Under the pieces are notes generated by a model that saw nothing but the letters and a program-made list of their open reading frames with translations, ran no database searches and had not been told where the DNA came from. Below, piece after piece: positions 44,886-53,754 of a stretch of DNA of 64,000 nt. The stretch lies in assembly GCA_044222225.1 (NCBI GenBank), contig JBGANR010000001.1:62001-126000 (forward strand). The letters run 5' to 3'. The stretch is from JBGANR01 sp044222225. GTDB lineage: Bacteria; Actinomycetota; Actinomycetes; Mycobacteriales; Mycobacteriaceae. Position 1 is the stretch's first letter; the number at the start of each line of letters is the position of its first letter. The translations under genes were made by a program, and so were the position numbers.

Positions 44886-45877
44886 CGGACGAACTCCTCT
44901 GCCATCTCGGTCAGGACCGCATCGATGTCAGGGTGCGATGGACCGGGCTCGGGCACGTCGATCGTGTACTCGACGTCTCGAATGGCCGTCGCACCCGCCG
45001 TTGCGGCCAGTAGACGCGGGAATCCGTCCGTCACGGTCAGCAGGTCGTCCTCCACGATCCGGAAACGGATCGACTCGTACCGGGAATCATCGGAGAGCCG
45101 GAATCCGACTTCTGCAAGCATGCTGTGCACTGTCGGCGGGTCGTCCGTGGCGGCGAGCACGTGGCGCACCAGATCTGGAACACTCTCGCCGTCGGACTCC
45201 TGGGCGACGCGGATCCACCGGAGGTGGAGACGACCGTTCATCGGCGGGTTGAGTTGATCGAGGCCGTGGATCCGTGCGGCGCGTCCGTCCGGTCGGGTCG
45301 TCGTCTTGACTTCGACAGCGATCTTTCCGCTGGTGAAATCGTGACGCTCGCCGGCCGGTCCATGCCACATCAGAGCTGCGGACGGCGTCTTGCTCAGCAG
45401 ATCCCTGAGCATGACGAGTTCACCGAAGAGCCCGGCCAATGCGGATGTTCGAAGGACGGTGTTGCTCGGCGCGAACAGTGATCGCCACGTCGCCAACACT
45501 TCGTTCGTGGCCGCCAGGGCCTGGTTCGGCCGTGCCTCGACGGCCTCGAGAACGTCGACGCAGACCTCCGAGAACAGTTGGTCCAGCTGTCGTTCGACGC
45601 AATAGACGTCGGCGTAGCGGCGGTAGTCGTCGTCGGTCTCCAGCGGCGTCTCGGTGAATCGGAGATTCGCTCCGTCGAGGCGCCCGCGAAGTCGCTGAAG
45701 GTGTGTCAGCGGAACGAGGAGATGGCGGTGGCCGTCGTGATCGACCCCCGCGAGGAGCTCGCCCGCCACGCAGTCGACCCCCAGGACGGCGGTGCGCATG
45801 ACGGTCGCCTCGGGAGTTCTCATCGCGAGCGTCGCCCAATGGCGTGCAAGCTCGCGGTGTGCGTCCGAGGACGTCAC
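44882..45877 (-). CDS. PD-(D/E)XK motif protein (DUF4420)
   Basis: 331 residues of the DUF4420 PD-(D/E)XK family. The nuclease core is visible: GLFGELVMLRDLL (Glu of the first helix), WHGPAGERHDFTSGKIAVEV, giving HDF...EVK with the catalytic Asp and the E-x-K, followed by TTTRPDGRAARIHGLDQLN. This is expected to be the restriction nuclease subunit of the operon. ATGA-type overlaps join it to the Z1 gene upstream and the GHKL gene downstream. Confidence 0.88.
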   Translation of the reverse strand: MTSSDAHRELARHWATLAMRTPEATVMRTAVLGVDCVAGELLAGVDHDGHRHLLVPLTHLQRLRGRLDGANLRFTETPLETDDDYRRYADVYCVERQLDQLFSEVCVDVLEAVEARPNQALAATNEVLATWRSLFAPSNTVLRTSALAGLFGELVMLRDLLSKTPSAALMWHGPAGERHDFTSGKIAVEVKTTTRPDGRAARIHGLDQLNPPMNGRLHLRWIRVAQESDGESVPDLVRHVLAATDDPPTVHSMLAEVGFRLSDDSRYESIRFRIVEDDLLTVTDGFPRLLAATAGATAIRDVEYTIDVPEPGPSHPDIDAVLTEMAEEFVR

Positions 45878-48438
45878 GACTCCTCGGTCTCGAGCAGAAG
45901 AGCGGAATCGTCGTCTTCGATCGGAAGTCGGGCAAGGTCTGCGCTGATGTAGTCGTACTCCACGACGCTGTCGCGGCCGGTCGGGTGCGGGAACACGACA
46001 CCGACGCCGATGAGATGGTCCGGGGCGTCGATCGGAACGCGGCTCTTCGCATTCCGAGGGGCGGGTTCAGACGTCTTGTCGATCACATACAGCGTGAGCA
46101 GTCCGGTGTGGGGCGCCTGCATGTCGCGGAGCTTGAAGATGCGCTCCTCTTCCAGACGCCCGGTCTCCCCGGACAGGTCCAGATCCACAGCCGCGTCGCG
46201 AAGGCTCATGAGCGTCTTGATGTCGACCACATCGCTCTTCATCAGACGCGCACGATTGACTCGTCGTGGCGAGATGCCGGGGGCGAGCTCGAAACGGTCT
46301 GATTCATCGCCCAGACGGTTCCCGATGATCGCGACATTCCATGAACTCAGATCGGACTGGGCGGCCCTTTTGCCGATGTACCTGGCGAGGGCACTGCCGT
46401 CGCCTTCGTGGGCGTCGGCATGGAACCGGTACTCCCGCAGAAAACGAACGATTTCATCATTGGCTACGCCGGAGAACAGGAATCGGTCTGCTTTCGCGTC
46501 CGTCTCCAACAACAGCCGGTCGGAGACCAGCCGGCCGACGAGCCGTCGGGTCGCCGCCTGATTCGCTTGAAGAACATCGGGCGAGACGTCGAAGTAGTGC
46601 GTCTGGATCCGTCGCCCGCCGTAGGCGATCTCTGCCTTGACGTGGTCTTTCATCTTCGCCGCCGCCGTGACCTGCATCGACGGGTGGGTCCTGATCCGGA
46701 CTGCGAAGGTGCGAGGCGTTTCGTTGCCGCCGAGATAGACGTCGATGTCTCGCCGAATCTCCGCCTCGACCGTGGCGATGTGCCGGAACCAGTCGCGGAG
46801 ATCGGAGGTCATCCACACGCGCGGCAGATCTTCGTAGCCGATGCGGTAGCCGAACCAGCGGCCCATTTGCAGCAACGTGTCGTAGGCGGACACCGACCGG
46901 ACGAAGTAGCTGACGACGAGACCTTCGAGGGTGAGTCCGCGCGACAGGGTGTTGCCGCCGACCGCGATCGCCACCACGGGCGTGCCCTCGTAGTCGAGAC
47001 GGACCTTGCTCGACGCGTTGTCGAAGATGATGCGGCAGACGTCGAGAACCGCTGGCATCTCGGAGAGGATCTCATCGATCAGGACGGGATGACGGCCGAA
47101 CTCGGCAGCGGGGACACGAGTGGTCTCACGGGCCCATAAGGCCGCGAGCTCCGCGGTGAGTCGGGGGTCTCGACGGCGCAGGCGCTCGGCGGTCTCGTGT
47201 CTGATCTCTCGGAGCGGACCCTCGAAACTGTTGTGGATCTCTGTGTTCACGCTGGTGTGGATCAGCATCGTTGAGTGCTTGTTGCCGATTCCGCGTATTC
47301 GGCGCGCGGCCGTCGTCATCCAGAAGTACAGGATCGCCGACCGGAGTTCGCCGGCGATGATGGGCGTGAACCCGTCTTTATCGTCCTTGGAGGCGGGGCG
47401 AACGTCATCGACCTCGTGGTCGGGGATCTCGCGGATCATGTCGTAGCCGTCTTCGACGTCGGACGGGTCCTCGCCGTCGAGAGGCTCGCGCCCGAAGAGG
47501 ACTTCGGTTCCGAAGTGGCCCTCGGGCTTCGGGAGGCTCACGATGAAGTCTTGCGGGTAGAGATCAGCCGCTGCGGGATCGATGAGCAGGTTGGCGAACG
47601 GTGTTGCCGTGTAGCCGATATAGGCCGCTTTCGGCAATCGATTCATGATGTCTAGGATCAGTGGATTGATTGTTTTCGTCGCAACGGTGGCCTGGTCGGC
47701 CTCGTCGTCGATGATGAGGGCGGGGGTGTCTTTCAGCGACTCCGAGGCCGTCGTGAGCCAGCTTCGGAACTTCCGGAGAACAGCGGCGTTCTTCTTGATC
47801 ACGCACAGTACGTGTTGGTTGCGCGACTTCGCGAAATAGGCGATCGCGTCGGCTGCCGGCGGTTTGAAATCGGTATCCGGGATCGTCAGATTCATCCACG
47901 ACGCGCGGTTGGACGCGACGAGGTCGTTCTCGAGGCGGAGCTGCGTCTGCCGACGCAGGCTGTTGTGGATTCCGGCGAGAACGATGATGAACTTGTAGTT
48001 CCGATCCGCGGCCTTGGCGACGACCGCCGTGAAGTTGGTGGTCTTTCCGGATTGGACATGACCGACGACCAGCCCGCGGGCCGAGAACTCTTTCTCCTTC
48101 GGATGATTGAGTAACGAGACGACCTGCGTCGACGAGCGGTCGAGTGCATCGATCGAGGTCTCTGACCAGCCCTTCTTCTCTAACCCGGCGCGAAGTACGG
48201 GCCAGAAGCGGTCGCCGTCACGCGGGCCGGTATACCAGGTATGCCTGTTGTCGCGGACGACGCTCGGCGCGATGTTCCGGTCTCGCACGGCGATGATCTC
48301 GGATTCGTGCCGCTCGAGGATGCGGTCGATGATCTCTGGTGGCACCCGGAGGACTCTGAGTCTGCGGATGGCCTCATCAGGAGTTCTTGTCTCCAGTATG
48401 TCGGTGAAGACTTCGTATTCGTCGTCGATATCACTCAT
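45874..48438 (-). CDS. Z1 domain-containing helicase/endonuclease-type protein
   Basis: 854 residues. P-loop VVGHVQSGKTTNFTAVVAKA near 90, helicase motif Ia FIIVLAGIHNSLRRQTQLRL, Walker B LIIDDEADQAT near 240, YIGYTATPFANLL (motif III), and the Z1 core VAIAVGGNTLSRGLTLEGLV, then VSAYDTLLQMGRWFGYR (motif VI-like arginine). Z1 proteins are superfamily II-like ATPases found almost only with restriction genes. It is the first gene of the minus-strand operon, divergent from vsr (start 48558), with a 120-bp shared promoter region. No frame defect seen. Confidence 0.9.
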   Translation of the reverse strand: MSDIDDEYEVFTDILETRTPDEAIRRLRVLRVPPEIIDRILERHESEIIAVRDRNIAPSVVRDNRHTWYTGPRDGDRFWPVLRAGLEKKGWSETSIDALDRSSTQVVSLLNHPKEKEFSARGLVVGHVQSGKTTNFTAVVAKAADRNYKFIIVLAGIHNSLRRQTQLRLENDLVASNRASWMNLTIPDTDFKPPAADAIAYFAKSRNQHVLCVIKKNAAVLRKFRSWLTTASESLKDTPALIIDDEADQATVATKTINPLILDIMNRLPKAAYIGYTATPFANLLIDPAAADLYPQDFIVSLPKPEGHFGTEVLFGREPLDGEDPSDVEDGYDMIREIPDHEVDDVRPASKDDKDGFTPIIAGELRSAILYFWMTTAARRIRGIGNKHSTMLIHTSVNTEIHNSFEGPLREIRHETAERLRRRDPRLTAELAALWARETTRVPAAEFGRHPVLIDEILSEMPAVLDVCRIIFDNASSKVRLDYEGTPVVAIAVGGNTLSRGLTLEGLVVSYFVRSVSAYDTLLQMGRWFGYRIGYEDLPRVWMTSDLRDWFRHIATVEAEIRRDIDVYLGGNETPRTFAVRIRTHPSMQVTAAAKMKDHVKAEIAYGGRRIQTHYFDVSPDVLQANQAATRRLVGRLVSDRLLLETDAKADRFLFSGVANDEIVRFLREYRFHADAHEGDGSALARYIGKRAAQSDLSSWNVAIIGNRLGDESDRFELAPGISPRRVNRARLMKSDVVDIKTLMSLRDAAVDLDLSGETGRLEEERIFKLRDMQAPHTGLLTLYVIDKTSEPAPRNAKSRVPIDAPDHLIGVGVVFPHPTGRDSVVEYDYISADLARLPIEDDDSALLLETEES

Positions 48439-48557
48439 GTCGTGTCGCTCCTCGTACCGCCCGCTACGCGTGCCATGCCCACATCTGCCGTCACAGTCTA
48501 AGGACTGTCGGCCTCAAGATGTACGAAACGTGAACTCGCAGAGGATGCTTCGGCCGG

Positions 48558-49024
48558 ATGGACCGCATCGGTGGTGGGACGATCGATGGTGTGGTCGAGT
48601 CATGGGCGTCGTCGCCGGGGGTTCGGAGATCGATGCAGTCCAACCGTGGTCGTGACACGGCCCGGAGATGGCTCTGCGCAGGGAGCTGCATCGGCGCGGC
48701 CTGCGCTACTTCGTCGACCGCGCGCCGATCAAAGGAGTTCGTCGGCGGGCCGACATCGTATTTCCGCGGCTCAAGATTGCGGTCTTCGTGGACGGTTGCT
48801 TCTGGCACGGGTGCCCGGAGCATCACACGGTGAGCAAGACGAATGCCGACTATTGGAGAGAGAAGGTGGCGACCAATCGTCGGCGGGATGCTGAGACGGA
48901 CCGTCTTCTCGACGAGCAGGGGTGGACGGTGATTCGGGTGTGGGAGCACACCAAGCCTCAGGTTGCGGCGGACTGTGTGGCAGATGTTTTGGCGTGCACA
49001 ACGGCGACGCGATCCTCAACCTGA
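48558..49024 (+). pseudogene. vsr: very short patch repair (Vsr) endonuclease, frameshifted
   Basis: The N-terminal part is in one frame from ATG 48558 (SWASSPGVRRSMQSNRGRDT) and the rest in another from about 48,660 (EMALRRELHRRGLRYFVDRA, RRRADIVFPRLKIAVFVDG, CFWHGCPEH, WTVIRVWEH). The two halves together are a full-length Vsr of about 155 codons with one missing base in CGGCCCGG near 48,655-48,665 (total length is 3n+2). Vsr nicks T:G mismatches made by 5-methylcytosine deamination, and fits the Dcm-type methyltransferase here. As read, no intact enzyme is made; a sequencing error cannot be excluded. The catalytic Asp and His residues lie in the second frame. Confidence 0.83.
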
Positions 49025-49118
49025 CCAGAGGATCGTGGTAGCGATAGATGCGAAAGGGCATGTCCTGCAGGTAGCGTCGACAGTTATGCAAGTCGTTGCC
49101 GCTACCGGCGGGCCATCT

Positions 49119-49775
49119 CTACGGCTCGGATGTCACGGACTGCGATTCCGTGGGCCGTTGGGCAACTAATTGGGTGTCATTGAGCATGGCGTCGATTCCG
49201 GTGAAGGTGCGCTCTATAACTTCTATAGATCGAGTTGCGTCATCAGCATCGATCTCGGCTACTTGACTCGGATCCGCAGGGCTTACATCGCACCTATGAA
49301 CGATGGCGTTGCGCCGCGAAACAACGAGACTTAGTTCTCGGCGTGCTCCTTCTGCGTGTATGCCGAAGGACTTCTTCCACACGCCAGGGACTCCGACGGT
49401 AGAGAGTGCGGAAGCGATGCTGTCGGCTGATTGGAATGTTTCATGATGCAGTCTGTGGGCGACGGTCTCTCGTGCGCCTAGCTCTCTTTCTAGCGCCGAG
49501 TCGGCGTTGATCAGTTTTTGAATGGTCTCGAGGCTAAGTGAGAATTTCGAACTGGGAGTCGGTGGATCGTCCCCTAGTAATATGCGCACAGCCTTTTCGA
49601 GCACGATAGAATGAATGTACGTGTCGAGTGCGGCGACCGCTTGTACGAGTGCGGCGCGGTACATGTCCGAGATATCTATCTGGTTCTGGGTCAGTTTCGC
49701 GAGCGCTTCCGCGATTCCGACCATCTCGCGCGCACGTGAGATATTCGCTCTGAATTGGTTGGTCTCGTTGTGCAT
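49119..49775 (-). CDS. HEPN domain protein (RiboL-PSP-HEPN type), probable RNase toxin
   Basis: 218 residues, all-helical. The HEPN signature is in ELSLVVSRRNAIVHRCDV: the R-N-x3-H motif, which forms the metal-independent RNase active site at a dimer interface. The N-terminal helical hairpin ISDMYRAALVQAVAALDTYI fits the RiboL-PSP HEPN pattern. It lies 9 bases after the ParA gene on the same strand, so the two form an operon, and both have lower GC than surrounding genes, suggesting recent transfer. A toxin or abortive-infection effector held in check by the ATPase is the likely model, but this is inference. Confidence 0.75.
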   Translation of the reverse strand: MHNETNQFRANISRAREMVGIAEALAKLTQNQIDISDMYRAALVQAVAALDTYIHSIVLEKAVRILLGDDPPTPSSKFSLSLETIQKLINADSALERELGARETVAHRLHHETFQSADSIASALSTVGVPGVWKKSFGIHAEGARRELSLVVSRRNAIVHRCDVSPADPSQVAEIDADDATRSIEVIERTFTGIDAMLNDTQLVAQRPTESQSVTSEP

Positions 49776-49784
49776 GTGTACGAC

Positions 49785-50825
49785 CTAAGACGTCAGCGTT
49801 TCGATTCGGGTGGCCAACTCGTCGAAGGTCTGCAGGAATCCTTGGATACTGGACTCCTGATTGCTCCAGAGCTTTCCGGCGCGACCGACGTCGTGCTGAG
49901 TCAGCTTGAATACCGGCTTTCCGGTATCTTGAGAATGGGCGATCAGAGAGTTGAAGTCTGGAATCTCTGCAAGTACTAATCCGTCGGCAATGCTGGCAGA
50001 CTGATACTTCTCGTCGGGGAGGAGGAGTCCTTTCTTTCTGAACGCCGGAAGAAGTGTTGATCCAATCGCCATGTCGAGCTTGTTGAAGTACTTTTGGAAG
50101 GCTGATGTAGGTCTTCCGCTTTTGATTCGGAACCGCTGAATTACTACGCCGAGGAATTTCATGTTTGAGTTTGGAAACGGATAGTCTGCATCGGTGAGGA
50201 CCTCGAGTCTCGCCGCTCGGTCTGCCCAGTCCTTCCATCGAGGAAGAACTCGCGCTAGTGAATCCATTGCCATGACGGAAAAAACATCAGGACTGCAGGG
50301 TACGAGGAAATAGTCGGCCGTTGCCACTAGGTTCTGATTCACGGCACCCAGGCCCGGGCTGAGATCTATTAGTATGTAGTCGGCATCGTAACGCTCCGCA
50401 GTGATGGCGAACAGATGCGCGAAACTTCCTGGGAGGTTCCTTAGGCCTTGCAGTGATTCTGAAAGTTGCTGAGCGATCCCGAGTGAGGTCTCGTCTTCGG
50501 AAAGTGCGACGTGTCCGGGTATCAAGTACAAGCCGCCCCTTTCGGGTACTGGTACGCAATCCACGGGCGAGAGGGGGCGTGGCCGCGACTTAAACGCGGG
50601 CTCGAGTGCGTCCTTCAGGTTTCTGCCTGGATTTTCTCTGTAGAAGTCCTCCAGCGCGTTCTCTCCGCTCAGATCGAGAACCATTCCCGTTAGGTTGCAC
50701 TGAGGATCCGCGTCGACCATGATGACCTTTTTGCCGTGCTCCGCGAGCATCCATCCCAGATTGAAGCAGGTCGTTGTCTTGCTTACCCCACCCTTGTTGT
50801 TGAAGAAGGCAATCGACTTCGCCAT
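49785..50825 (-). CDS. ParA-family ATPase paired with HEPN gene
   Basis: 346 residues. Deviant Walker A AFFNNKGGVSKTTTCFNLGW (Ser in place of the usual Gly before Lys), A' VIMVDADPQCNLTG, Walker B ILIDLSPGLGAVNQN. The C-terminal third has KPVFKLTQHDVGRAGKLW and a helical tail. Start chosen at ATG 50825 (upstream residues to 50957 are unrelated). No parB or partition site nearby; three 9-bp direct repeats lie upstream (50901-50927). The gene is AT-richer than neighbours. Partner HEPN follows by 9 bases. A sensing or regulatory role over the HEPN RNase is proposed. Confidence 0.85.
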   Translation of the reverse strand: MAKSIAFFNNKGGVSKTTTCFNLGWMLAEHGKKVIMVDADPQCNLTGMVLDLSGENALEDFYRENPGRNLKDALEPAFKSRPRPLSPVDCVPVPERGGLYLIPGHVALSEDETSLGIAQQLSESLQGLRNLPGSFAHLFAITAERYDADYILIDLSPGLGAVNQNLVATADYFLVPCSPDVFSVMAMDSLARVLPRWKDWADRAARLEVLTDADYPFPNSNMKFLGVVIQRFRIKSGRPTSAFQKYFNKLDMAIGSTLLPAFRKKGLLLPDEKYQSASIADGLVLAEIPDFNSLIAHSQDTGKPVFKLTQHDVGRAGKLWSNQESSIQGFLQTFDELATRIETLTS

Positions 50826-50900
50826 GGCTTTCTCCCGGTTCTTGAGTCTCAGTTGTAACGGGTTGTTCGTGCGCCCCGGTCGCAAGCGAGCCGGTGAGCC

Positions 50901-50927
50901 GTTCGTGTCGTTCGTTTCGTTAGTTGA
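50901..50927 (-). repeat. three 9-bp tandem repeats upstream of ParA-HEPN operon
   Basis: On the plus strand: GTTCGTGTC, GTTCGTTTC and GTTAGTTGA in tandem, 76-102 bases upstream of the ParA start. Direct repeats at this distance resemble iteron-like operator arrays used by ParA-type regulators. The third copy is degenerate. Function is inferred. Confidence 0.4.
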
Positions 50928-51088
50928 GAGTGTCGGGTGTAACCCTAAGCGATACAACGGCGCGATGGAAGGTTTAGGGAACTATATCAGACCAAAAAGT
51001 CGCATCACCTAAATATGACTCTATCGGGCATTTCTGTCTTGGTAGTGCGAGTGTTACTTGCCAACACGAGTGTTTGCGTGCTGACACA

Positions 51089-52528
51089 ATGGCCACCGTG
51101 GACTCGTCGCTGATCATCTGGATTGCCGTCGCGCTGGTGGCGCTGCTCGTCATCGCGCTCGTCACGGGGCTGATGGTGCGCAAGCAGCGCAGCATCTCCC
51201 TCAAGGAGCAGCCGCCGCAGGTCGAGGAGAAAAAGGACAAGTCCGGGGGCTACAAGGCTGGGTCGGGCTTCAGCTTCAGTGAGGGCCCAGGTCAGGTCGT
51301 TGAGAAGCCACAGCCGAAGCCGGTGGAGAAGCCGGCGCCGATCGTGGCCCCCGCGGCGGAGACGCCGCCGACGGTGGAGTCCGACACGGCTGCGCCGGCG
51401 CCCGCCCCTGCCGAGGTCGAAACCCCTGCCACCGACGAGCCGGCGGCAGGTGTCGACATCGCCGCGCCCGCACCGGAACTCGAAGCAGTTCCGCCCGCGC
51501 TGGAGCCGGAACCCGCCGCGGTGCCGGAACCTACGGCGGAGCAGGCCCCCACGAAGACCGAGCCCGCTGAGCCGACCGCGTCGACGCCGGTGCGCACCGA
51601 GGAGATCGCCCCTACCGCGGGCCGTTTGTCGAACCTCCGCGGCCGACTTTCCCGCTCGCAATCCGCCGTCGGCAAGTCTGTGCTCGGGCTGCTCGGGGCC
51701 GGCGACCTCGACGAGGACTCGTGGGAGGAGGTCGAGGACACGCTGCTGCTCGCCGACCTCGGCAGCGCCGCCACGATGCGCGTCGTCAACCGGCTCCGCG
51801 AAGAACTGGTGACGCGCGGCGTCCGCTCCGCCGACGAAGTCCGCGCGCTGCTGCGCGAGGTACTCATCGACGAGCTCAAACCCGAACTCGACCGTTCCAT
51901 CCGCGCGCTCCCGCACGACGATCATCCGGCGGTCATCCTCGTCGTCGGCGTCAACGGCACCGGCAAGACCACGACGACGGGCAAGCTCGCGCGCGTCCTC
52001 GTCGCCGACGGCCGCAGCGTCCTGCTCGGAGCCGCCGATACGTTCCGCGCCGCCGCCGCCGACCAGCTCCAGACGTGGGGTGAGCGCGTCGGTGCTGAGA
52101 CCGTTCGCGGCAAGGAGGGCGCCGACCCCGCCGCCGTCGCCTTCGACGCCGTGGCCCGCGGCACCGCCGAGCGGGTCGACGTCGTCATCGTCGACACCGC
52201 CGGCCGCCTGCACACCAAGACCGGCCTCATGGACGAGCTCGGCAAGGTCAAGCGCGTCATCGAGAAGAAGGCCGTCGTCGACGAGGTGCTCCTCGTTCTC
52301 GACGCGACGATCGGCCAGAACGGCCTCATGCAGGCGCGTCAGTTCGCCGAGGTCGTCGACATCACCGGCCTCGTGCTCACCAAACTCGACGGCACGGCCA
52401 AGGGCGGCATCGTCGTCCATGTCCAGAACGAGCTCGGCGTCCCCGTCAAGCTGGTCGGGCTGGGGGAGGGCGCCGACGACCTCGCGCCATTCGAGCCGGC
52501 GGCCTTCGTCGACGCGCTGCTCGGCTGA
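51089..52528 (+). CDS. ftsY: signal recognition particle receptor FtsY
   Basis: 479 residues. An N-terminal membrane helix (about 7-28), an acidic/Pro-Ala-Glu linker (about 70-180) typical of actinobacterial FtsY, then the NG domain: GVNGTGKTTTTGKLAR (G1), GAADTFRAAAADQL (insertion box), DTAGRLHTK (G3) and TKLDGTAKGG (G4). It binds SRP at the membrane for co-translational insertion. In other Mycobacteriales it lies beside smc; here 33 kb of accessory genes separate them. The ATG start is uncertain: GTG 51074 upstream is possible and no strong RBS is seen. Confidence 0.96.
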   Translation: MATVDSSLIIWIAVALVALLVIALVTGLMVRKQRSISLKEQPPQVEEKKDKSGGYKAGSGFSFSEGPGQVVEKPQPKPVEKPAPIVAPAAETPPTVESDTAAPAPAPAEVETPATDEPAAGVDIAAPAPELEAVPPALEPEPAAVPEPTAEQAPTKTEPAEPTASTPVRTEEIAPTAGRLSNLRGRLSRSQSAVGKSVLGLLGAGDLDEDSWEEVEDTLLLADLGSAATMRVVNRLREELVTRGVRSADEVRALLREVLIDELKPELDRSIRALPHDDHPAVILVVGVNGTGKTTTTGKLARVLVADGRSVLLGAADTFRAAAADQLQTWGERVGAETVRGKEGADPAAVAFDAVARGTAERVDVVIVDTAGRLHTKTGLMDELGKVKRVIEKKAVVDEVLLVLDATIGQNGLMQARQFAEVVDITGLVLTKLDGTAKGGIVVHVQNELGVPVKLVGLGEGADDLAPFEPAAFVDALLG

Positions 52529-52538
52529 GGTGGTCGCC

Positions 52539-53504
52539 GTGCCTCGAGAGGACGTCGCCGACAGGGCTCGTGGGGCGCTGCTCGCCTCGGCGGCGGGCGA
52601 TGCGTTGGGCGCCGGATACGAATTCACCACACCTGGTCCGGACGTCTCGATCGGAATGATCGGCGGAGGTCCGTTCGGATTCGAGCCGGGCGAATGGACC
52701 GATGACACGTCGATGGCCATCGCGGTTGCGCAGGCCGCAGCCTCCGCGGATCTCCGCACGAGGCGTGGGCTGGATGAGGTCGCGGCGGGTTTCATGCGAT
52801 GGTTCGCCGGTGGTCCGAAGGACGTCGGCAACCAGACGCGAGCCGTCTTGAGTGCCGAGCCGTCATCGGCGCTCGATATGCGTTCCGTGGCCTTTTCGTT
52901 GCGGGGCCGGACCGGCGGAAACGGCTCGCTGATGCGGACCGGTCCCGTTGCGCTCGGTTATCTCGATGATCTCGACGGGTGCGTTGTGGCGGCGAGGGCG
53001 GTCAGCGAGTTGACGCATGCCGACCCGCGCGCCACGGAGGCGTGTGGATTGTGGTCCTACGCGATCGGATACGCGATCACCACTGGATCGTTCGACGGCC
53101 CGGCGGACTATCTTGACCGGATCGCCCCGCAGGGTGAACGCGAATTCTGGGCGCCGTTGTTGCGGATCGCGGAGACCGGAACGCCGGCCGACTTTCCCAA
53201 CAACGGCTGGGTCGTCCACGCGTTGCAGACGGCGTGGTGGGCGATCGCCGGGGCGTCGGGTGAAGGCGCCGATCATCTTGTGAATGCCCTCGAGCGTTGC
53301 ATTCGGGCCGGTCATGACACCGACACGACGGCCGCGATCGCGGGTGCGCTCCTGGGCGCACGTTGGGGAGCGTCGGTGGTGCCTCGGGAGTGGTACGAGA
53401 TGCTTCACGGGTGGCCGGGGCTTCGTGCGGATGACCTCGTGGCGCTTGCGGATGCGATCGTCGCCGGTCCCGGTAGGAATGCTTCGTCGGCCTCGTTGGT
53501 GTAG
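52539..53504 (+). CDS. ADP-ribosylglycohydrolase family protein
   Basis: 321 residues. ADP_ribosyl_GH motifs: LLASAAGDALGAGYEF at the N-terminus, EWTDDTSMAIAVA (metal-binding TDDT/S) and the C-terminal RAGHDTDTTAAIAGALLGAR (second metal site, HDTDT). These enzymes remove ADP-ribose from arginine or other targets; DraG relatives reactivate nitrogenase, and others reverse toxin action. The GTG at 52539 follows GAGGTGG at good spacing; an upstream GTG at 52530 is possible. It is 10 bases after ftsY and probably cotranscribed. Confidence 0.92.
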   Translation: MPREDVADRARGALLASAAGDALGAGYEFTTPGPDVSIGMIGGGPFGFEPGEWTDDTSMAIAVAQAAASADLRTRRGLDEVAAGFMRWFAGGPKDVGNQTRAVLSAEPSSALDMRSVAFSLRGRTGGNGSLMRTGPVALGYLDDLDGCVVAARAVSELTHADPRATEACGLWSYAIGYAITTGSFDGPADYLDRIAPQGEREFWAPLLRIAETGTPADFPNNGWVVHALQTAWWAIAGASGEGADHLVNALERCIRAGHDTDTTAAIAGALLGARWGASVVPREWYEMLHGWPGLRADDLVALADAIVAGPGRNASSASLV

Positions 53505-53538
53505 CGAATCCCTCGGACGGCTTGGTCGCGATGTTGGA

Positions 53539-53622
53539 TGGTGGGAGTGGCAGGGATCGAACCTGCCGTGCGTGACCGCGCCGGATTTACAGTCCGGTTG
53601 ACGCACCAGCGTCGTCACTCCC
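53539..53622 (-). tRNA. tRNA-Tyr (GTA), encoded CCA, compact D-arm
   Basis: Reverse complement folds into a class II tRNA. Acceptor stem GGGAGTG/CACTCCC, anticodon arm CCGGA-CTGTAAA-TCCGG with GTA anticodon (Tyr), a 14-nt variable arm with a 3-bp stem, T-arm GCAGG-TTCGATC-CCTGC, discriminator A and encoded CCA at 53539-53541. The D-arm is unusual: GACG/CGTC stem with a 6-nt loop and no canonical A14. It lies downstream of the ADP-ribosylglycohydrolase and opposite in strand. Normal Tyr tRNAs of the order have a longer D-arm, so this may be a second, accessory copy. Confidence 0.78.
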
Positions 53623-53754
53623 TATGCATCGTCGATGGTGTCATGCTGTGCAAACGGATTACGTGGGTGACGCCGGGCAGGGCCGGCGACGAGGCCACAT
53701 TTCGTCGGCTGTTAGATAGGGCGCACTACATACAGCGGACGAGAGGACACGGTC

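Noticed and set aside
52000..52528. ftsY as an Ffh paralogue
   Set aside because: The N-terminal membrane helix and acidic linker plus absence of an M-domain fit FtsY, not Ffh.
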